Notes: a model not told the origin generated them from the sequence alone. DNA of 64,000 nt from Methanocorpusculum labreanum Z (GCF_000015765.1 NC_008942.1:124001-188000); one strand, 5' to 3'; positions 26,454 to 35,525 are shown, numbered from the stretch's first letter. Program-made: numbers and translations.

Positions 26454-27240
26454 GCTCTTCCAGTTCCTCTAATGCAAGCGGGGTCGGAATCCGAAGATCG
26501 GTGTTTTCCAGAATGGTTTTGGCACAGTCCCGGTAGACGGCCGCCTGTTCCGATGTTGGATCGTGTTCGATGACCGTCATACAGTTCACCTCCGCTGCTC
26601 TGACCGATTTGCTTCGTGGAATATAACAGACAAGGCGTGATCCGATCCTTTTTGCAAACTCCTCGACAAGTTCGCGTTCGTTATCCATATTCTTTGCATT
26701 GCAGATCACTCCACCAAGCCGGCATTTTGCCGTGCTTCGTTCGGATATTCTCGCGATCGCTTTGCAGATATTGTTTGCAGCATAGAGACTCATCAGCTCT
26801 CCGCTTGTTACAAGATACACTTCCTGCGCATAGCCGTCACGCATCGGCATCGCAAACCCTCCGCAGACAACGTCCCCGAGAACATCGTATACGACAACGT
26901 CTCCGTAGAGAGCATCCATCTTTTCCAGAAGCTGGAATGTTGCGATGATTCCTCTGCCTGCACACCCGATCCCGGGCTCCGGCCCTCCAGCCTCGACACA
27001 GCGGATGTTTCCAAATCCCTGATAGATGATGTCCTCGCTTTTGATCTCTTTATGATCATACATCTGCTCAAGAACGGTCGGGATCCAGCGTCCGTGCATG
27101 AGCATCCGTGTGCTGTCGTGTTTCGGGTCACACCCGATCTGCATGACATCCAGGTCCATCTCCGAAAATGCCGCCGAAAGATTTGCCGATGTAGTGGATT
27201 TTCCAATACCTCCCTTTCCATAGAGGGCGATCTGTCTCAT
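26434..27240 (-). CDS. NifH-like ATP-dependent reductase (component 2)
   Basis: A 268-residue NifH/BchL/CfbC-type ATPase that would pass electrons to the D/K-like pair. The Walker A loop [14 protein letters not shown] is at residue 8 and switch region DPKHDST at about 39. Both cluster-ligand cysteines are present, in [13 protein letters not shown] (about 95) and [14 protein letters not shown] (about 128). The arginine that is ADP-ribosylated in true NifH also remains. It is therefore expected to be an active dinitrogenase-reductase-type homodimer. It is the first gene of the trio with its own TATA box upstream, separated by about 200 bp and a terminator from the methyltransferase gene. Confidence 0.9.
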   Translation of the reverse strand: MRQIALYGKGGIGKSTTSANLSAAFSEMDLDVMQIGCDPKHDSTRMLMHGRWIPTVLEQMYDHKEIKSEDIIYQGFGNIRCVEAGGPEPGIGCAGRGIIATFQLLEKMDALYGDVVVYDVLGDVVCGGFAMPMRDGYAQEVYLVTSGELMSLYAANNICKAIARISERSTAKCRLGGVICNAKNMDNERELVEEFAKRIGSRLVCYIPRSKSVRAAEVNCMTVIEHDPTSEQAAVYRDCAKTILENTDLRIPTPLALEELEELARHYL

Positions 27241-27261
27241 TCCCTTATAGATTGATCTGCA

Positions 27262-27277
27262 GGATACATATAATTTG
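27262..27277 (-). promoter_or_regulatory. TATA box for the nitrogenase-like trio
   Basis: Read on the minus strand this is AAATTATATGTATCCT, a good archaeal TATA element about 25-35 bp before the ATG of the NifH-like gene. It suggests that the H/D/K genes have their own promoter. Confidence 0.5.
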
Positions 27278-27327
27278 AGTTAAATCCATGTTGTCTGGTG
27301 AACGGTCCAGTCGATACGTCTCTTTGA

Positions 27328-27364
27328 TGAAAAAAAGAAGAAAGACTGACTGAGATTTATCTCA
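27328..27364 (-). terminator. Hairpin and T-rich terminator after the methyltransferase
   Basis: TGAGAT and ATCTCA (27351-27364) form a perfect 6-bp stem. On the minus strand it is followed by a T-rich run (complement of the A run 27328-27338). It lies about 80 bp past the methyltransferase stop and separates the importer operon from the nitrogenase-like genes. Confidence 0.5.
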
Positions 27365-27442
27365 ATCAAAAAAGGTTTTATTTTCGGTATGAACAGGTAA
27401 ACTATTGCGATATCGCGAGTTATGTTGAAATCATCATAACGT

Positions 27443-28216
27443 TCATGTGGATTCAGGTTTTTTTCCCGAGATCAGGTAGTATGTACTCTTTGGCGCGATC
27501 TTCATATACCAGCTGAAATATTTTCTCTGTTCATCGGTAATCGCATCCAAATTGACGACGGTAATGTTGGTAAATCCGGCATTTTCAAAGTATTCTTTCG
27601 CCTTTTCTTCCGAAGTTCCTCCTTTGTTCGGGAGATAAGACGACACCTCTTCACTGTAACGGCTCTTTCCTCCATGCGGATGTGCCTCGACTAAAGATGC
27701 AATTTTGTGGGATATCTTCTTTTTTACGGTATTCAGTCTGGAACCGTCATCCCAGACTCCGTCGATCACCAGTAAAGTTCCATTCGGTTTGAGAACGCGG
27801 AACCAGCTTGAAATGGCTTTGTCGGGATTTGGCAGCGTCCAGAGCAGATGACGATTCACAACCACGTCGAATTTCCCGTCATCGAACGGAGGATGCTCTG
27901 CATCACCCGATGAAAAGTTCATCGCAAGGTGCATGTCGGCCGCTTTTTTTCTGCCGACATCCATCATTCCTTCCGATAAATCAATTCCTTCAACTGTATG
28001 TCCCATCTCAGCAAAAATCAGGCCCATGGCTCCAGTTCCGCATCCTACGTCAAGAACCTGAAGCTGCGTATCGTTTTTGACTCTGGTGGAAAAAGCTTCC
28101 ATCCACAACTTTTTCTCTTCGTCAGATTTCATTCCGTGAGATACATGGGAATCATAGAAATTTGACTCCTGGTTCCATGCATTTGCAATTTCCTGTTTAA
28201 TTTTTTCATCATTCAT
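27443..28216 (-). CDS. Class I SAM-dependent methyltransferase
   Basis: 257 residues of the UbiE/Methyltransf_11 type. The SAM loop LDVGCGTGAMGLIFAEMG is at about residue 55, motif II IDLSEGMMDVGRKKA at about 78 and motif IV DVVVNRHLLWTLPNPDKA at about 117. The C-terminal part is less conserved and would define the substrate. It is the last gene of the ABC importer cluster, 17 bp after the second ATPase gene, so its substrate may be what the importer brings in, or a metal-binding small molecule. It also lies beside the nitrogenase-like genes, though with a terminator between. No specific substrate can be named. Confidence 0.85.
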   Translation of the reverse strand: MNDEKIKQEIANAWNQESNFYDSHVSHGMKSDEEKKLWMEAFSTRVKNDTQLQVLDVGCGTGAMGLIFAEMGHTVEGIDLSEGMMDVGRKKAADMHLAMNFSSGDAEHPPFDDGKFDVVVNRHLLWTLPNPDKAISSWFRVLKPNGTLLVIDGVWDDGSRLNTVKKKISHKIASLVEAHPHGGKSRYSEEVSSYLPNKGGTSEEKAKEYFENAGFTNITVVNLDAITDEQRKYFSWYMKIAPKSTYYLISGKKPEST

Positions 28217-28233
28217 AGTAATACCAGTAATAA

Positions 28234-29121
28234 TTAGATAAGAACGAAATGGTTTTTTGAAACTTCAGTCATCCTGCCGCTGCCGTCAAACCGTGAAGTA
28301 TCATAATCAATAATGGTCTTATTTCTCTCATATACCGGATCGGGAACCGGTGCCGCTGATATAAGAGAACGCGTATACTCATGTATAGGATTTTCAAACA
28401 GTTCCTTTGTAGCTGCCAGTTCCACGATCTTTCCTTTCAGCATAACTGCAATCCTGTCTGAAAGAAACCTGATGATGGAGAGGTCGTGTGCAATAAAAAT
28501 AATTGAAAATCCCCGCTCCTTTTGCAAATTCTGAAGCAGCGTGACAATCTGAGCCTGAATCGAAATATCAAGAGATGCGATTGGTTCGTCGGCAATGATG
28601 AGATCGGGTTTCATAGCAATACTTCGTGCAATAGCTACCCGTTGTCTCTGTCCGCCGGAGATCTCTCCCGGATACCGCTTTTTAAACGGTTCCGATAATC
28701 CGACAAGCCGCAGATGTTCGTCAACTACAGCAGCAATCTCCTCTTTCGTCTTGAGAATATTGTTTACAACTAATGGTTCTGCAATAATCTTTTCAACAGT
28801 CATATGGGGATTGAGAGCAGCTGTTGAATCCTGGAAAATGATCTGGATATTTTTCTGTATGTCCGCCTTGTTCTGGTTGAAGATTTTTTTATCGGAAATC
28901 TGCTTTCCTTTAAAATAAATCTCTCCGTCCGTTAATGTATTCACACCCATGATCGTCCGTCCGACTGTCGATTTGCCGGAACCAGTTTCGCCCACAATGC
29001 CGAAGACTTCTCCTCTTCTGATCGAAAAGGAAATGTCATCCACGGCGTTGATCGTGAGTTTCTTGTTTATGTGGAAATACTGCTTCAGATTCTTCACGTC
29101 AAGAAGAACGTCATCGCTCAT
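28234..29121 (-). CDS. Dpp/Opp/Nik-type ABC importer, second ATPase
   Basis: 295 residues. Walker A GETGSGKSTVGR (about 42), the signature EISGGQRQRVAIARSIA (about 158), Walker B LIIADEPIASLD (about 180) and the switch His in FIAHDLSIIRF are all intact. It is the DppF/OppF/NikE-like partner of the upstream ATPase, and its start overlaps that gene by 4 bp. The C-terminal oligopeptide/nickel ABC extension (ENPIHEYTRSLISAAPVPDP) is present but short. It drives import of the ligand captured by the lipoprotein encoded upstream. Confidence 0.92.
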   Translation of the reverse strand: MSDDVLLDVKNLKQYFHINKKLTINAVDDISFSIRRGEVFGIVGETGSGKSTVGRTIMGVNTLTDGEIYFKGKQISDKKIFNQNKADIQKNIQIIFQDSTAALNPHMTVEKIIAEPLVVNNILKTKEEIAAVVDEHLRLVGLSEPFKKRYPGEISGGQRQRVAIARSIAMKPDLIIADEPIASLDISIQAQIVTLLQNLQKERGFSIIFIAHDLSIIRFLSDRIAVMLKGKIVELAATKELFENPIHEYTRSLISAAPVPDPVYERNKTIIDYDTSRFDGSGRMTEVSKNHFVLI

Positions 29122-30140
29122 TCTGCCTGTGCCTCCCCGACCTTCAGAGAGACCGGCGGATCGATTTTGGGTGCATGTTCGTCAAGCAGCCAGGTCGCAG
29201 CAAAATGCGTGGGTGAAATCTCAAACATAGGCGGCATTTTTTCGAAATCAATTTTCATTGCGTATTTGCTTCTGTAGGCAAACATATCACCTTTTGGCGG
29301 ATTCAGCATGATCGGGGGTATTCCCGGGATACATTTCAGGGGTTCGCCCTCTTTTGCAAGCGTTGGGTGCGACTGCATAAGGCACCATGTATAGGGGTGT
29401 CTTGGATCGTAGAAAACCTCATCAACATTTCCAATTTCAACGATTTTGCCTGCATACATGATCGCGACACGGTCTGCAATCCGTGCGACAACCCCCAGAT
29501 CGTGAGAGATAAACACGATCGACAATCCGAGTTTGTCACGAAGGTCTAAGAGCAGATCGATGATTTTTGCCTGGACGGTCACATCGAGAGCAGTTGTTGG
29601 TTCATCGGCAAAGAGAATCATCGGCTCTAATGCAAGAGCAATAGCAAGAACACATCTCTGACGCATGCCTCCGGAAAAGAAATAGGGCTGCAGGGAATAT
29701 CTCTGCTCGGGATTATCGATTCCAATAAGCTCAAGCATCTCTATCGCACGCTTTTTTGCTTCTTCTTTGCTGATTTTTTTGTGTTTGAGAAGAGCTTCGG
29801 TGATCTGTTTTCCAATAGGCATTGTAGGGTTCAAGGTGGTCAGCGGATCCTGGAAAACCATCGAGATGAGATTGCCTCTGATATTTTTCATGTCTTTTTC
29901 TTTAAAATCGGTGATATCAATCCCGTCTACGAGTATTTTCCCGGATTTGATGTGACCGTTTTTTGGAAGAAGTTTCAAAATGCTTTGACAGAGCACAGAT
30001 TTTCCGCAGCCGGATTCGCCGATTACCGCCAGAATTTCCCCACGTTTCAGAGAGAAACTTACTCCTCTCACAGCCTGAATTTCTCCGTCCTGGGTATCAA
30101 AACCGACTGATAAATCCTCGATGTCTAAAATAGAGTCCAT
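29118..30140 (-). CDS. Dpp/Opp/Nik-type ABC importer, first ATPase
   Basis: 340 residues. Walker A GESGCGKSVLCQ (about 37), signature FSGGMRQRCVLAIALA (about 152), Walker B MILFADEPTTALD (about 170) and HDLGVVARI (about 203) are in place. The C-terminal segment DPRHPYTWCLMQSHPTL, followed by a proline-rich oligo_HPY-type region, is the usual DppD/OppD end. The last residues overlap the next ATPase gene by 4 bp. The two ATPases form the heterodimer of the importer. Confidence 0.92.
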   Translation of the reverse strand: MDSILDIEDLSVGFDTQDGEIQAVRGVSFSLKRGEILAVIGESGCGKSVLCQSILKLLPKNGHIKSGKILVDGIDITDFKEKDMKNIRGNLISMVFQDPLTTLNPTMPIGKQITEALLKHKKISKEEAKKRAIEMLELIGIDNPEQRYSLQPYFFSGGMRQRCVLAIALALEPMILFADEPTTALDVTVQAKIIDLLLDLRDKLGLSIVFISHDLGVVARIADRVAIMYAGKIVEIGNVDEVFYDPRHPYTWCLMQSHPTLAKEGEPLKCIPGIPPIMLNPPKGDMFAYRSKYAMKIDFEKMPPMFEISPTHFAATWLLDEHAPKIDPPVSLKVGEAQAE

Positions 30141-30175
30141 TTATAGCTCCCCATGCTTCATGGAAAATAAAAAAA

Positions 30176-31732
30176 TTATTTGGAGAGTGTCCAATTTTCA
30201 ATGTTCCACATAACTCCAACTGCGTGGTGACCAAGCAGTTTGTCGGTGTTGAGCCCGGAAAGACCGTCGATACCTACATAGTTTCCTTCGAGATATGCCG
30301 TGAGCAGCACACCTGGAGTTTCCGCAAATACCTGTTCGAACTCACCGTACAGCTGTTTGCGCACGCTTGGGTTGGCTTCATGTCTTGCCTGGGTTAAAAT
30401 CTCATCAACTTCAGCGTTTGAATACTTCATGGTATTTGAACTTCCGTTGGTTGTGAACTGAGCATACATCATATCCGGATCATACTCGGTGGCGTAACCT
30501 GCAAGGAATCCGTTGTACCCTGAGTTCCAGTCGAATTTGGTGACGAGTACAACTTCCATGTCGACACCTGCCGTTTCAAGCATCTGTGACATTAAGTTTG
30601 CAATATCGACCCTTTCCTCTTCATAGTCCCTGGTCTGGATGGTGAAGTGGAATTTCTGACCGTTTCTTTCGTAAATGCCATCAGAGCCCTTTACCCATCC
30701 GAGTTTTTCCATTTCTTCGGCAAATTTCGTAAGGTTGTATGAGTAAATGTCGGCTGCCGTGTCTCCTCCGTAGGAATTGAGCTGCATAGGACTGAAAGCT
30801 ACAATTCCTCTGCCGTCAAGAACACTATTAACGATAGCGTCTTTGTCGATCGCATAGTTAAGAACACCTACGGAGTCGCCATTTTTCTTCCAGAAGTCAG
30901 TTCTGAAATCCATCGCAGCTCCGCGATAGTCGGCGGTCTGGAAATCATAGTTCGTGTAGCCGCTTTTGCCTCTGAACTGTTTGGCGTAGTTTGAATTGAG
31001 CCAGGCAAGATCGGCTTCACCGGTCATCAGCATGGTCGCTTTCGTGCTTTCAACGCCAACTGTTTTGTAGATAACACGTTCGATGTTCGGGACGTTTCCG
31101 TAGTAATCTGTGTTTCTCTCAAGAATGATCATACCGCCGGCAGTGTCCCAGTCGGAAAGCTTGTATTTGCCGGTTCCAATCGGGTTCTGATTGAACGAAT
31201 CTGTGGCAATGTCTTTTCCTTCCAGGAGATGTTTTGGAAGAATGCCCAGTGCAAAGTAATCAAGCATAGCTGCATTGTACTTGTCCATCGTGATTACGAC
31301 CGTGTAGTCGTCAGGTGCAGTTACCGTTGCAATATCCTCGTAATCGCTTCTAACGCTTGACGACACAGCAGCGTCCGTCAGCATTGTGTTGTAGGTAAAT
31401 ACCACATCATCTGCCGTAAAAGGTTCACCATCGTGCCATGTAACACCTTTTTTAAGTTTGAAGGTGTAGGTCATGTTTTTATCATCGTAGGTGTAACTTT
31501 CAGCCAAATCAACGATCGGCTGATTGTTTGCATCGTAGGTCATCAGTCCGGAGAAGACGACGTTTGTCAGTTCACCATGCGTGTCGAAAATCGGATTGAT
31601 ACTGTCAACTCCTTCACCTGCATAGACAAGTGTGTTGCTCATATCTGTGGCGGTGTCAACACAGCCTGCTGTCATACAAACGAGAATGAGCGCACATACA
31701 GCCATACCAAAGAATACTTTTTTACTTTTCAT
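30176..31732 (-). CDS. ABC importer substrate-binding lipoprotein, SBP family 5
   Basis: 518 residues. The signal sequence MKSKKVFFGMAVCALILV ends with lipobox MTAGC, so the mature protein is lipid-anchored outside the cell. The body matches the peptide/nickel binding family (DppA/OppA/NikA): SINPIFDTHGELTNVVFSGL, FKLKKGVTWHDGEPFTADDVVFTY (family signature), NPIGTGKYKLSDWD and a C-terminal lobe with FDWNSGYNGFLAGY. The ligand may be a peptide, nickel complex or metallophore. Several arginines line the predicted cleft segments, but no specificity can be read. The gene lies between the permease genes and the ATPase genes with a 170-bp leader containing an inverted repeat. Confidence 0.92.
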   Translation of the reverse strand: MKSKKVFFGMAVCALILVCMTAGCVDTATDMSNTLVYAGEGVDSINPIFDTHGELTNVVFSGLMTYDANNQPIVDLAESYTYDDKNMTYTFKLKKGVTWHDGEPFTADDVVFTYNTMLTDAAVSSSVRSDYEDIATVTAPDDYTVVITMDKYNAAMLDYFALGILPKHLLEGKDIATDSFNQNPIGTGKYKLSDWDTAGGMIILERNTDYYGNVPNIERVIYKTVGVESTKATMLMTGEADLAWLNSNYAKQFRGKSGYTNYDFQTADYRGAAMDFRTDFWKKNGDSVGVLNYAIDKDAIVNSVLDGRGIVAFSPMQLNSYGGDTAADIYSYNLTKFAEEMEKLGWVKGSDGIYERNGQKFHFTIQTRDYEEERVDIANLMSQMLETAGVDMEVVLVTKFDWNSGYNGFLAGYATEYDPDMMYAQFTTNGSSNTMKYSNAEVDEILTQARHEANPSVRKQLYGEFEQVFAETPGVLLTAYLEGNYVGIDGLSGLNTDKLLGHHAVGVMWNIENWTLSK

Positions 31733-31862
31733 TCTAAACGAGTTCCTTTTGTTTTTACGCGTTTTACATCAGTTCCCTATGGGTGGCCGGCATGTCCGGC
31801 GATACGATTTTTCAAAACGTATGCCATAAGTCATATTTTTATTTTATTTGTTATTACATAAA

Positions 31863-31890
31863 TGTGTTTAATTATATTAAATAACACACA
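31863..31890. promoter_or_regulatory. A+T-rich inverted repeat upstream of the binding-protein gene
   Basis: TGTGTTTAAT and ATTAAATAACACACA form an imperfect inverted repeat between the second permease gene and the binding-protein gene. It may be an operator or a processing structure that raises the level of the binding protein over the permeases. Confidence 0.35.
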
Positions 31891-31904
31891 ATGAAAAATA
31901 TGTG

Positions 31905-32810
31905 TTACAGCCTGTTCGGTTTTTTGTTCATGTCTTTTCTGAAACAGTTTGCGATAGTTGTTATGCATGAGAGCGTGACGATCAGGAATATTCCGGGAAT
32001 CACGATGACCCACCATGTATTGAGCAGAAGTGCACGGTTTGAAAGCGACAGTATGCTTCCCCACGATAAAACATCGAGCGGAAGACCCAGTCCTAAGAAA
32101 CTTAAGGTAGATTCGGTCGTGATACACGTACTAATGCCGGATACAACGACGAACATGATTGCAGGAATAATATTAGGGATGAGATGCTTCACAACAAGCC
32201 TTTCGAACCTGGCACCGTAGCATTTCGCAGCTATCACATATTCGTTGGTTCGGATCTGACGCACTTCACTTCTAACAATTCTCGCGAGAGCAAACCACGA
32301 AGTTACGGCTATCACAAAGGATATCGATATCGGATTCTGCTGACCCAGTATCGTTATGATGAGAATGGTCAGAAGGATCTGCGGGATAATATGAAAAATT
32401 TCAACAACACGCTGAAGGAGCGTATCGATCCTCGTGTTCGCCATTCCGTTGATACATCCGTAGGTTATGCCAATCAGTGTGACAATGGCTGCACCCAGAA
32501 ATCCTACCGTCAATGACGTTCGTCCGCCGTACCAGATGATTGAAAACAGATCGCGGCCGAGAGAATCCGTTCCGAAATAGAAATCACTGTTCGGCGGTTC
32601 GTTGAGACTGTCGAGATAATACGTGGATGGATTATGATTGGCAATCAGGGGGGCGAAGATACAGCCAAAAAGGATCGCTGAAAATACTATTATTGAAATC
32701 CATGGGAGTTTTCTCAGTTTTTTGGATACAGATTCTTTTTTTATTTCAGGTTCCCATGTCTGGTATTCTGCTCCAACGATTTCAAATGCGGAAGGATCTA
32801 TTTCTCCCAT
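31905..32810 (-). CDS. Dpp/Opp/Nik-type ABC importer, permease C
   Basis: About 301 residues. The chosen ATG (MGEIDPSAFEIVG) has a strong GGAGGT 6 bp upstream and overlaps the previous permease by 13 bp; a longer frame was not used. The N-terminal extension and one helix (ISIIVFSAILFGCIFAPLI) precede the DppC-type core. The core carries STDSLGRDLFSIIWYGGRTSLTVG (family start) and the EAA loop VIAAKCYGARFERLVVKHLIPN. It pairs with the B permease to form the channel. Confidence 0.92.
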   Translation of the reverse strand: MGEIDPSAFEIVGAEYQTWEPEIKKESVSKKLRKLPWISIIVFSAILFGCIFAPLIANHNPSTYYLDSLNEPPNSDFYFGTDSLGRDLFSIIWYGGRTSLTVGFLGAAIVTLIGITYGCINGMANTRIDTLLQRVVEIFHIIPQILLTILIITILGQQNPISISFVIAVTSWFALARIVRSEVRQIRTNEYVIAAKCYGARFERLVVKHLIPNIIPAIMFVVVSGISTCITTESTLSFLGLGLPLDVLSWGSILSLSNRALLLNTWWVIVIPGIFLIVTLSCITTIANCFRKDMNKKPNRL

Positions 32811-33799
32811 ATTGTACCTCCTGCGTCTTTCATACGGGGATCTATGACTTCGTTGATCATATATGCACACATACTTGTTATGATCACCATTGATCCCGTG
32901 ATGAGAACAAGAAGCATGAGGAGATTATAGTCGTGATATTTTGCAGCGCTTATTGCCATGTTTCCTATTCCCGGGTAGTTAAATACCGCTTCTGCGATCA
33001 CGGTCCCGCCTAATACATGCGGAATCGAGATCGCCATGAGATTCACAATTGTCGGTGCGATGTTTCTGAGAGAATGTTTCCAGAGGATCTCGGATTTCGT
33101 CAAACCTTTGATTTTTGCAAGCAGGACGTAGTCTTTTCTGTTTTCATCCAGCAGCTTGTTGCGTATCATGTATGCATAATACCAGATATGGGAGAATATC
33201 ATCACGGTGAGCGGTAGTATCATGTGCCAGATTCTGTTTGCGATGTTACCCGCCTGACCATAATCGTATGCTCCGCTGCTTGGGAACCAGTTGAGGTTGA
33301 CACTGAATATGAGGATGAGGATGAGACCCAGCCAGAAGGCAGGTATAAAATAGCTCATTGTCCCGATTTTGCAGATTAGTTTGTCAAGCAGGGTATCTTC
33401 GTGTTTTGCACAGATGACGGCGAGTACAATTGCGAGGGCAAAAACGAGAATGTATGCAGTGAGTCCGAGTATAATGGTGTTGCTGATAAGGGGTGCAATG
33501 ACGTCCATCGCCGGCATTTTATACTGGAGCGACAGACCGAAGTCCCCTCCAAGGGCGAGGAGCAGCCATTTGATATACTGATAATATATGGGCCCGTCCA
33601 GACCCAATCTTACGCGTGCTGCATCCATTTCTTCGATGCTCATGGTATCCAGCGCATCGCCGTAAAATGCCTGCAAAGGGTCTCCCGGAGCCAAACGTGC
33701 CATGACAAAGACGATTATGGAAAGTACAAACATCGTTATTATGAATATAATGATGTTTTTTCCAATTTTTTTCAGATATGGGTAATCAGACAAGTTCAC
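32798..33799 (-). CDS. Dpp/Opp/Nik-type ABC importer, permease B
   Basis: 333 residues with six hydrophobic helices. The DppB signature MARLAPGDPLQAFYGD is at about residue 33. The EAA motif YVLLAKIKGLTKSEILWKHSLRN is at about 225 and a long PGIGNMA segment is near 273. It is the first gene of the importer operon. The upstream 240 bp are strongly A+T-rich and contain a TATTACAT inverted repeat that may be its operator. Confidence 0.92.
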   Translation of the reverse strand: MNLSDYPYLKKIGKNIIIFIITMFVLSIIVFVMARLAPGDPLQAFYGDALDTMSIEEMDAARVRLGLDGPIYYQYIKWLLLALGGDFGLSLQYKMPAMDVIAPLISNTIILGLTAYILVFALAIVLAVICAKHEDTLLDKLICKIGTMSYFIPAFWLGLILILIFSVNLNWFPSSGAYDYGQAGNIANRIWHMILPLTVMIFSHIWYYAYMIRNKLLDENRKDYVLLAKIKGLTKSEILWKHSLRNIAPTIVNLMAISIPHVLGGTVIAEAVFNYPGIGNMAISAAKYHDYNLLMLLVLITGSMVIITSMCAYMINEVIDPRMKDAGGTIWEK

Positions 33800-33831
33800 A
33801 TTTACACTCCGACAATATAATTTAATAAATT

Positions 33832-33890
33832 GTATTACTTAATTTATTTTTATGAATTATAAATATTACATATTTTAAAAAATGTAATAC
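33832..33890. promoter_or_regulatory. Candidate operator of the ABC importer operon
   Basis: TATTACAT (33864-33871) and ATGTAATA (33882-33889) are perfect 8-bp inverted arms with a 10-bp A+T spacer. A further GTATTAC copy at 33832-33838 is the reverse complement of the GTAATAC that ends the right arm. The site is upstream of the first permease gene. The stretch 33800-34043 shows nothing else. Confidence 0.45.
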
Positions 33891-34043
33891 TTACATGTGA
33901 TTTCATTAAATACAGTTGTGTGGATGATTGTAAGGCTCTAAAAAAGGATCATGTATGTCTGCAGGAACAATCGTGTACTTCCAGTGACGATAATAGCTAA
34001 ATGGTGAAATATTTTCGAAGTTTCAGACCTGCTGTCAATATTT

Positions 34044-35525
34044 TCAGTCTCTTCTATCCGATTTCTTCTGCGTATCGAATCCCCGAAGGATACCCCAGAT
34101 CAGAATAAGCACCGGAATAATTTCCAGTCTCGCGATCCACATAATAAAGAACATCACGACCTTTGCATAATCAGGCATCATCGGGCCAACGACTCCTGTC
34201 GAGCTCCCGTTGTTTCCAATGCAGCTGCAGAGATCATAGATCGTATGTGCAAGATTCTCCGAGAAATATGGGTCGTGCAGGAACACGATCAGCGTTCCAA
34301 GCATAAGCAGAACAAACAGCAGGATCATCAGCAGGGATTTTGCGATCAGCGTTTCCCCTTCTTTTCCGTAGATCGGTTTGCCGTCATGGCGCATCGGGAC
34401 CACGGCCTTTGGACTCTGCAGGGTTTTTCTAAACCACCAGCCCAAAGCTTCGAGCATAACCTGCAGACGATTCAGTTTTATACCTCCAGATGTACTTCCC
34501 TGGGCTCCTTCGATCATAAGGAATATTGAAAGGAATATGATCGGTGCGAGCCCCCATCCGGCAAAGGTCGTGTTCTGGAATCCGGTGGAACTCACAACCG
34601 AACCGGCCATAAAGAGACTTTCCCGCAGAGTTTCCATAAGGGGCATCCCGGCAGTGAAAAGTTCGACGATCAAAACGGCGGCAACGAAAAGGTACACGCC
34701 GACCATCAGATGCAGGATTCTGTCGTGCAGGATCTCCCGAAACGACCTGCTGACATATACCACGTAATAGAGCCGAAACGGCAGCGCTCCGGCAAGCATG
34801 ATCGGAATCAAAACCATCTCGAGCGCAAAATTGTTGAAATGCGTAATTCCCGCTGCGTAAATCGTCATTCCTCCGGTCGCGATCGCGCAGAACGCGACGT
34901 TGACGGCGTCCCAGAGACTAAGACCCGTCAAAAGGATTGCGATAATTGCGATCAGCGTCAAAATCAGATAGATCTTCCACATCTGAAAAGCCGTTGCGAT
35001 AACGCTTGGCATGAACGACTCCGACCCTCCTTCGGACCGGTAGAGATTCTGGGTGACAAGTCCTGAGCGGCTTGCCACCGTCAGTGTGAATGCCACGATC
35101 CCAAGGCCGCCGATCCACTGCATCAGAGATCTCCAAAGAAGAATCGTTTTTGGCCAGCTCTCGATGTTCGTTGCAATGGAAAATCCAGTGCCCGTCCACG
35201 CCGACATGGATTCGAATGCAGCGTCGATCAGCGGCATACCGGCAAAAATAAAGGGAAAACAGCCGAGAAACCCAACCAATGCCCAGATCACTGCCGTCGC
35301 CGAGATCGAGAGGCTGGCCCTTGGGGGTTTCGTATTTTTCGGCAGCAAATGTAAGAGGCCGCCAAGTCCGAGCATTGCAAACGTGGAACTTGCCATCCAC
35401 GGCAGAGCATACCATTCCTGAAAGAAACAGCCGACGATGATCGGAACAAGGGTGGCGGTGCCTATGAGCAGAAGCACTGACCCGATATCACGACCGATCG
35501 CCGGAAGTTCCCTGAGATACCCCAT
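34044..35525 (-). CDS. trkH: TrkH-type potassium uptake protein
   Basis: 493 residues with about ten transmembrane segments and four K+-channel-like pore repeats. Visible filter regions include ESMSAWTGTGFSIATN (about 110), FCAIATGGMTIYAAGI (about 222), AGSVVSSTGFQNTTFAG and GNNGSSTGVVGPM. It belongs to the Trk/Ktr superfamily and imports potassium, which methanogens accumulate for osmotic balance. No trkA/ktrA regulatory subunit gene is next to it, so it must be encoded elsewhere. It stands alone between the importer region and the oxygen-detoxification operon. Confidence 0.93.
   Translation of the reverse strand: MGYLRELPAIGRDIGSVLLLIGTATLVPIIVGCFFQEWYALPWMASSTFAMLGLGGLLHLLPKNTKPPRASLSISATAVIWALVGFLGCFPFIFAGMPLIDAAFESMSAWTGTGFSIATNIESWPKTILLWRSLMQWIGGLGIVAFTLTVASRSGLVTQNLYRSEGGSESFMPSVIATAFQMWKIYLILTLIAIIAILLTGLSLWDAVNVAFCAIATGGMTIYAAGITHFNNFALEMVLIPIMLAGALPFRLYYVVYVSRSFREILHDRILHLMVGVYLFVAAVLIVELFTAGMPLMETLRESLFMAGSVVSSTGFQNTTFAGWGLAPIIFLSIFLMIEGAQGSTSGGIKLNRLQVMLEALGWWFRKTLQSPKAVVPMRHDGKPIYGKEGETLIAKSLLMILLFVLLMLGTLIVFLHDPYFSENLAHTIYDLCSCIGNNGSSTGVVGPMMPDYAKVVMFFIMWIARLEIIPVLILIWGILRGFDTQKKSDRRD

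Noticed and set aside
24281-27240. A true nitrogenase for nitrogen fixation
   Set aside because: The D- and K-like proteins are 130-170 residues too short, the FeMo-cofactor ligands are not recognisable and no nifB, nifE or nifN is adjacent.
27442-27443. Importer and nitrogenase-like genes as one transcript
   Set aside because: A hairpin with a T-rich run and a separate TATA box lie in the 200-bp gap between them, so I treat them as two units.
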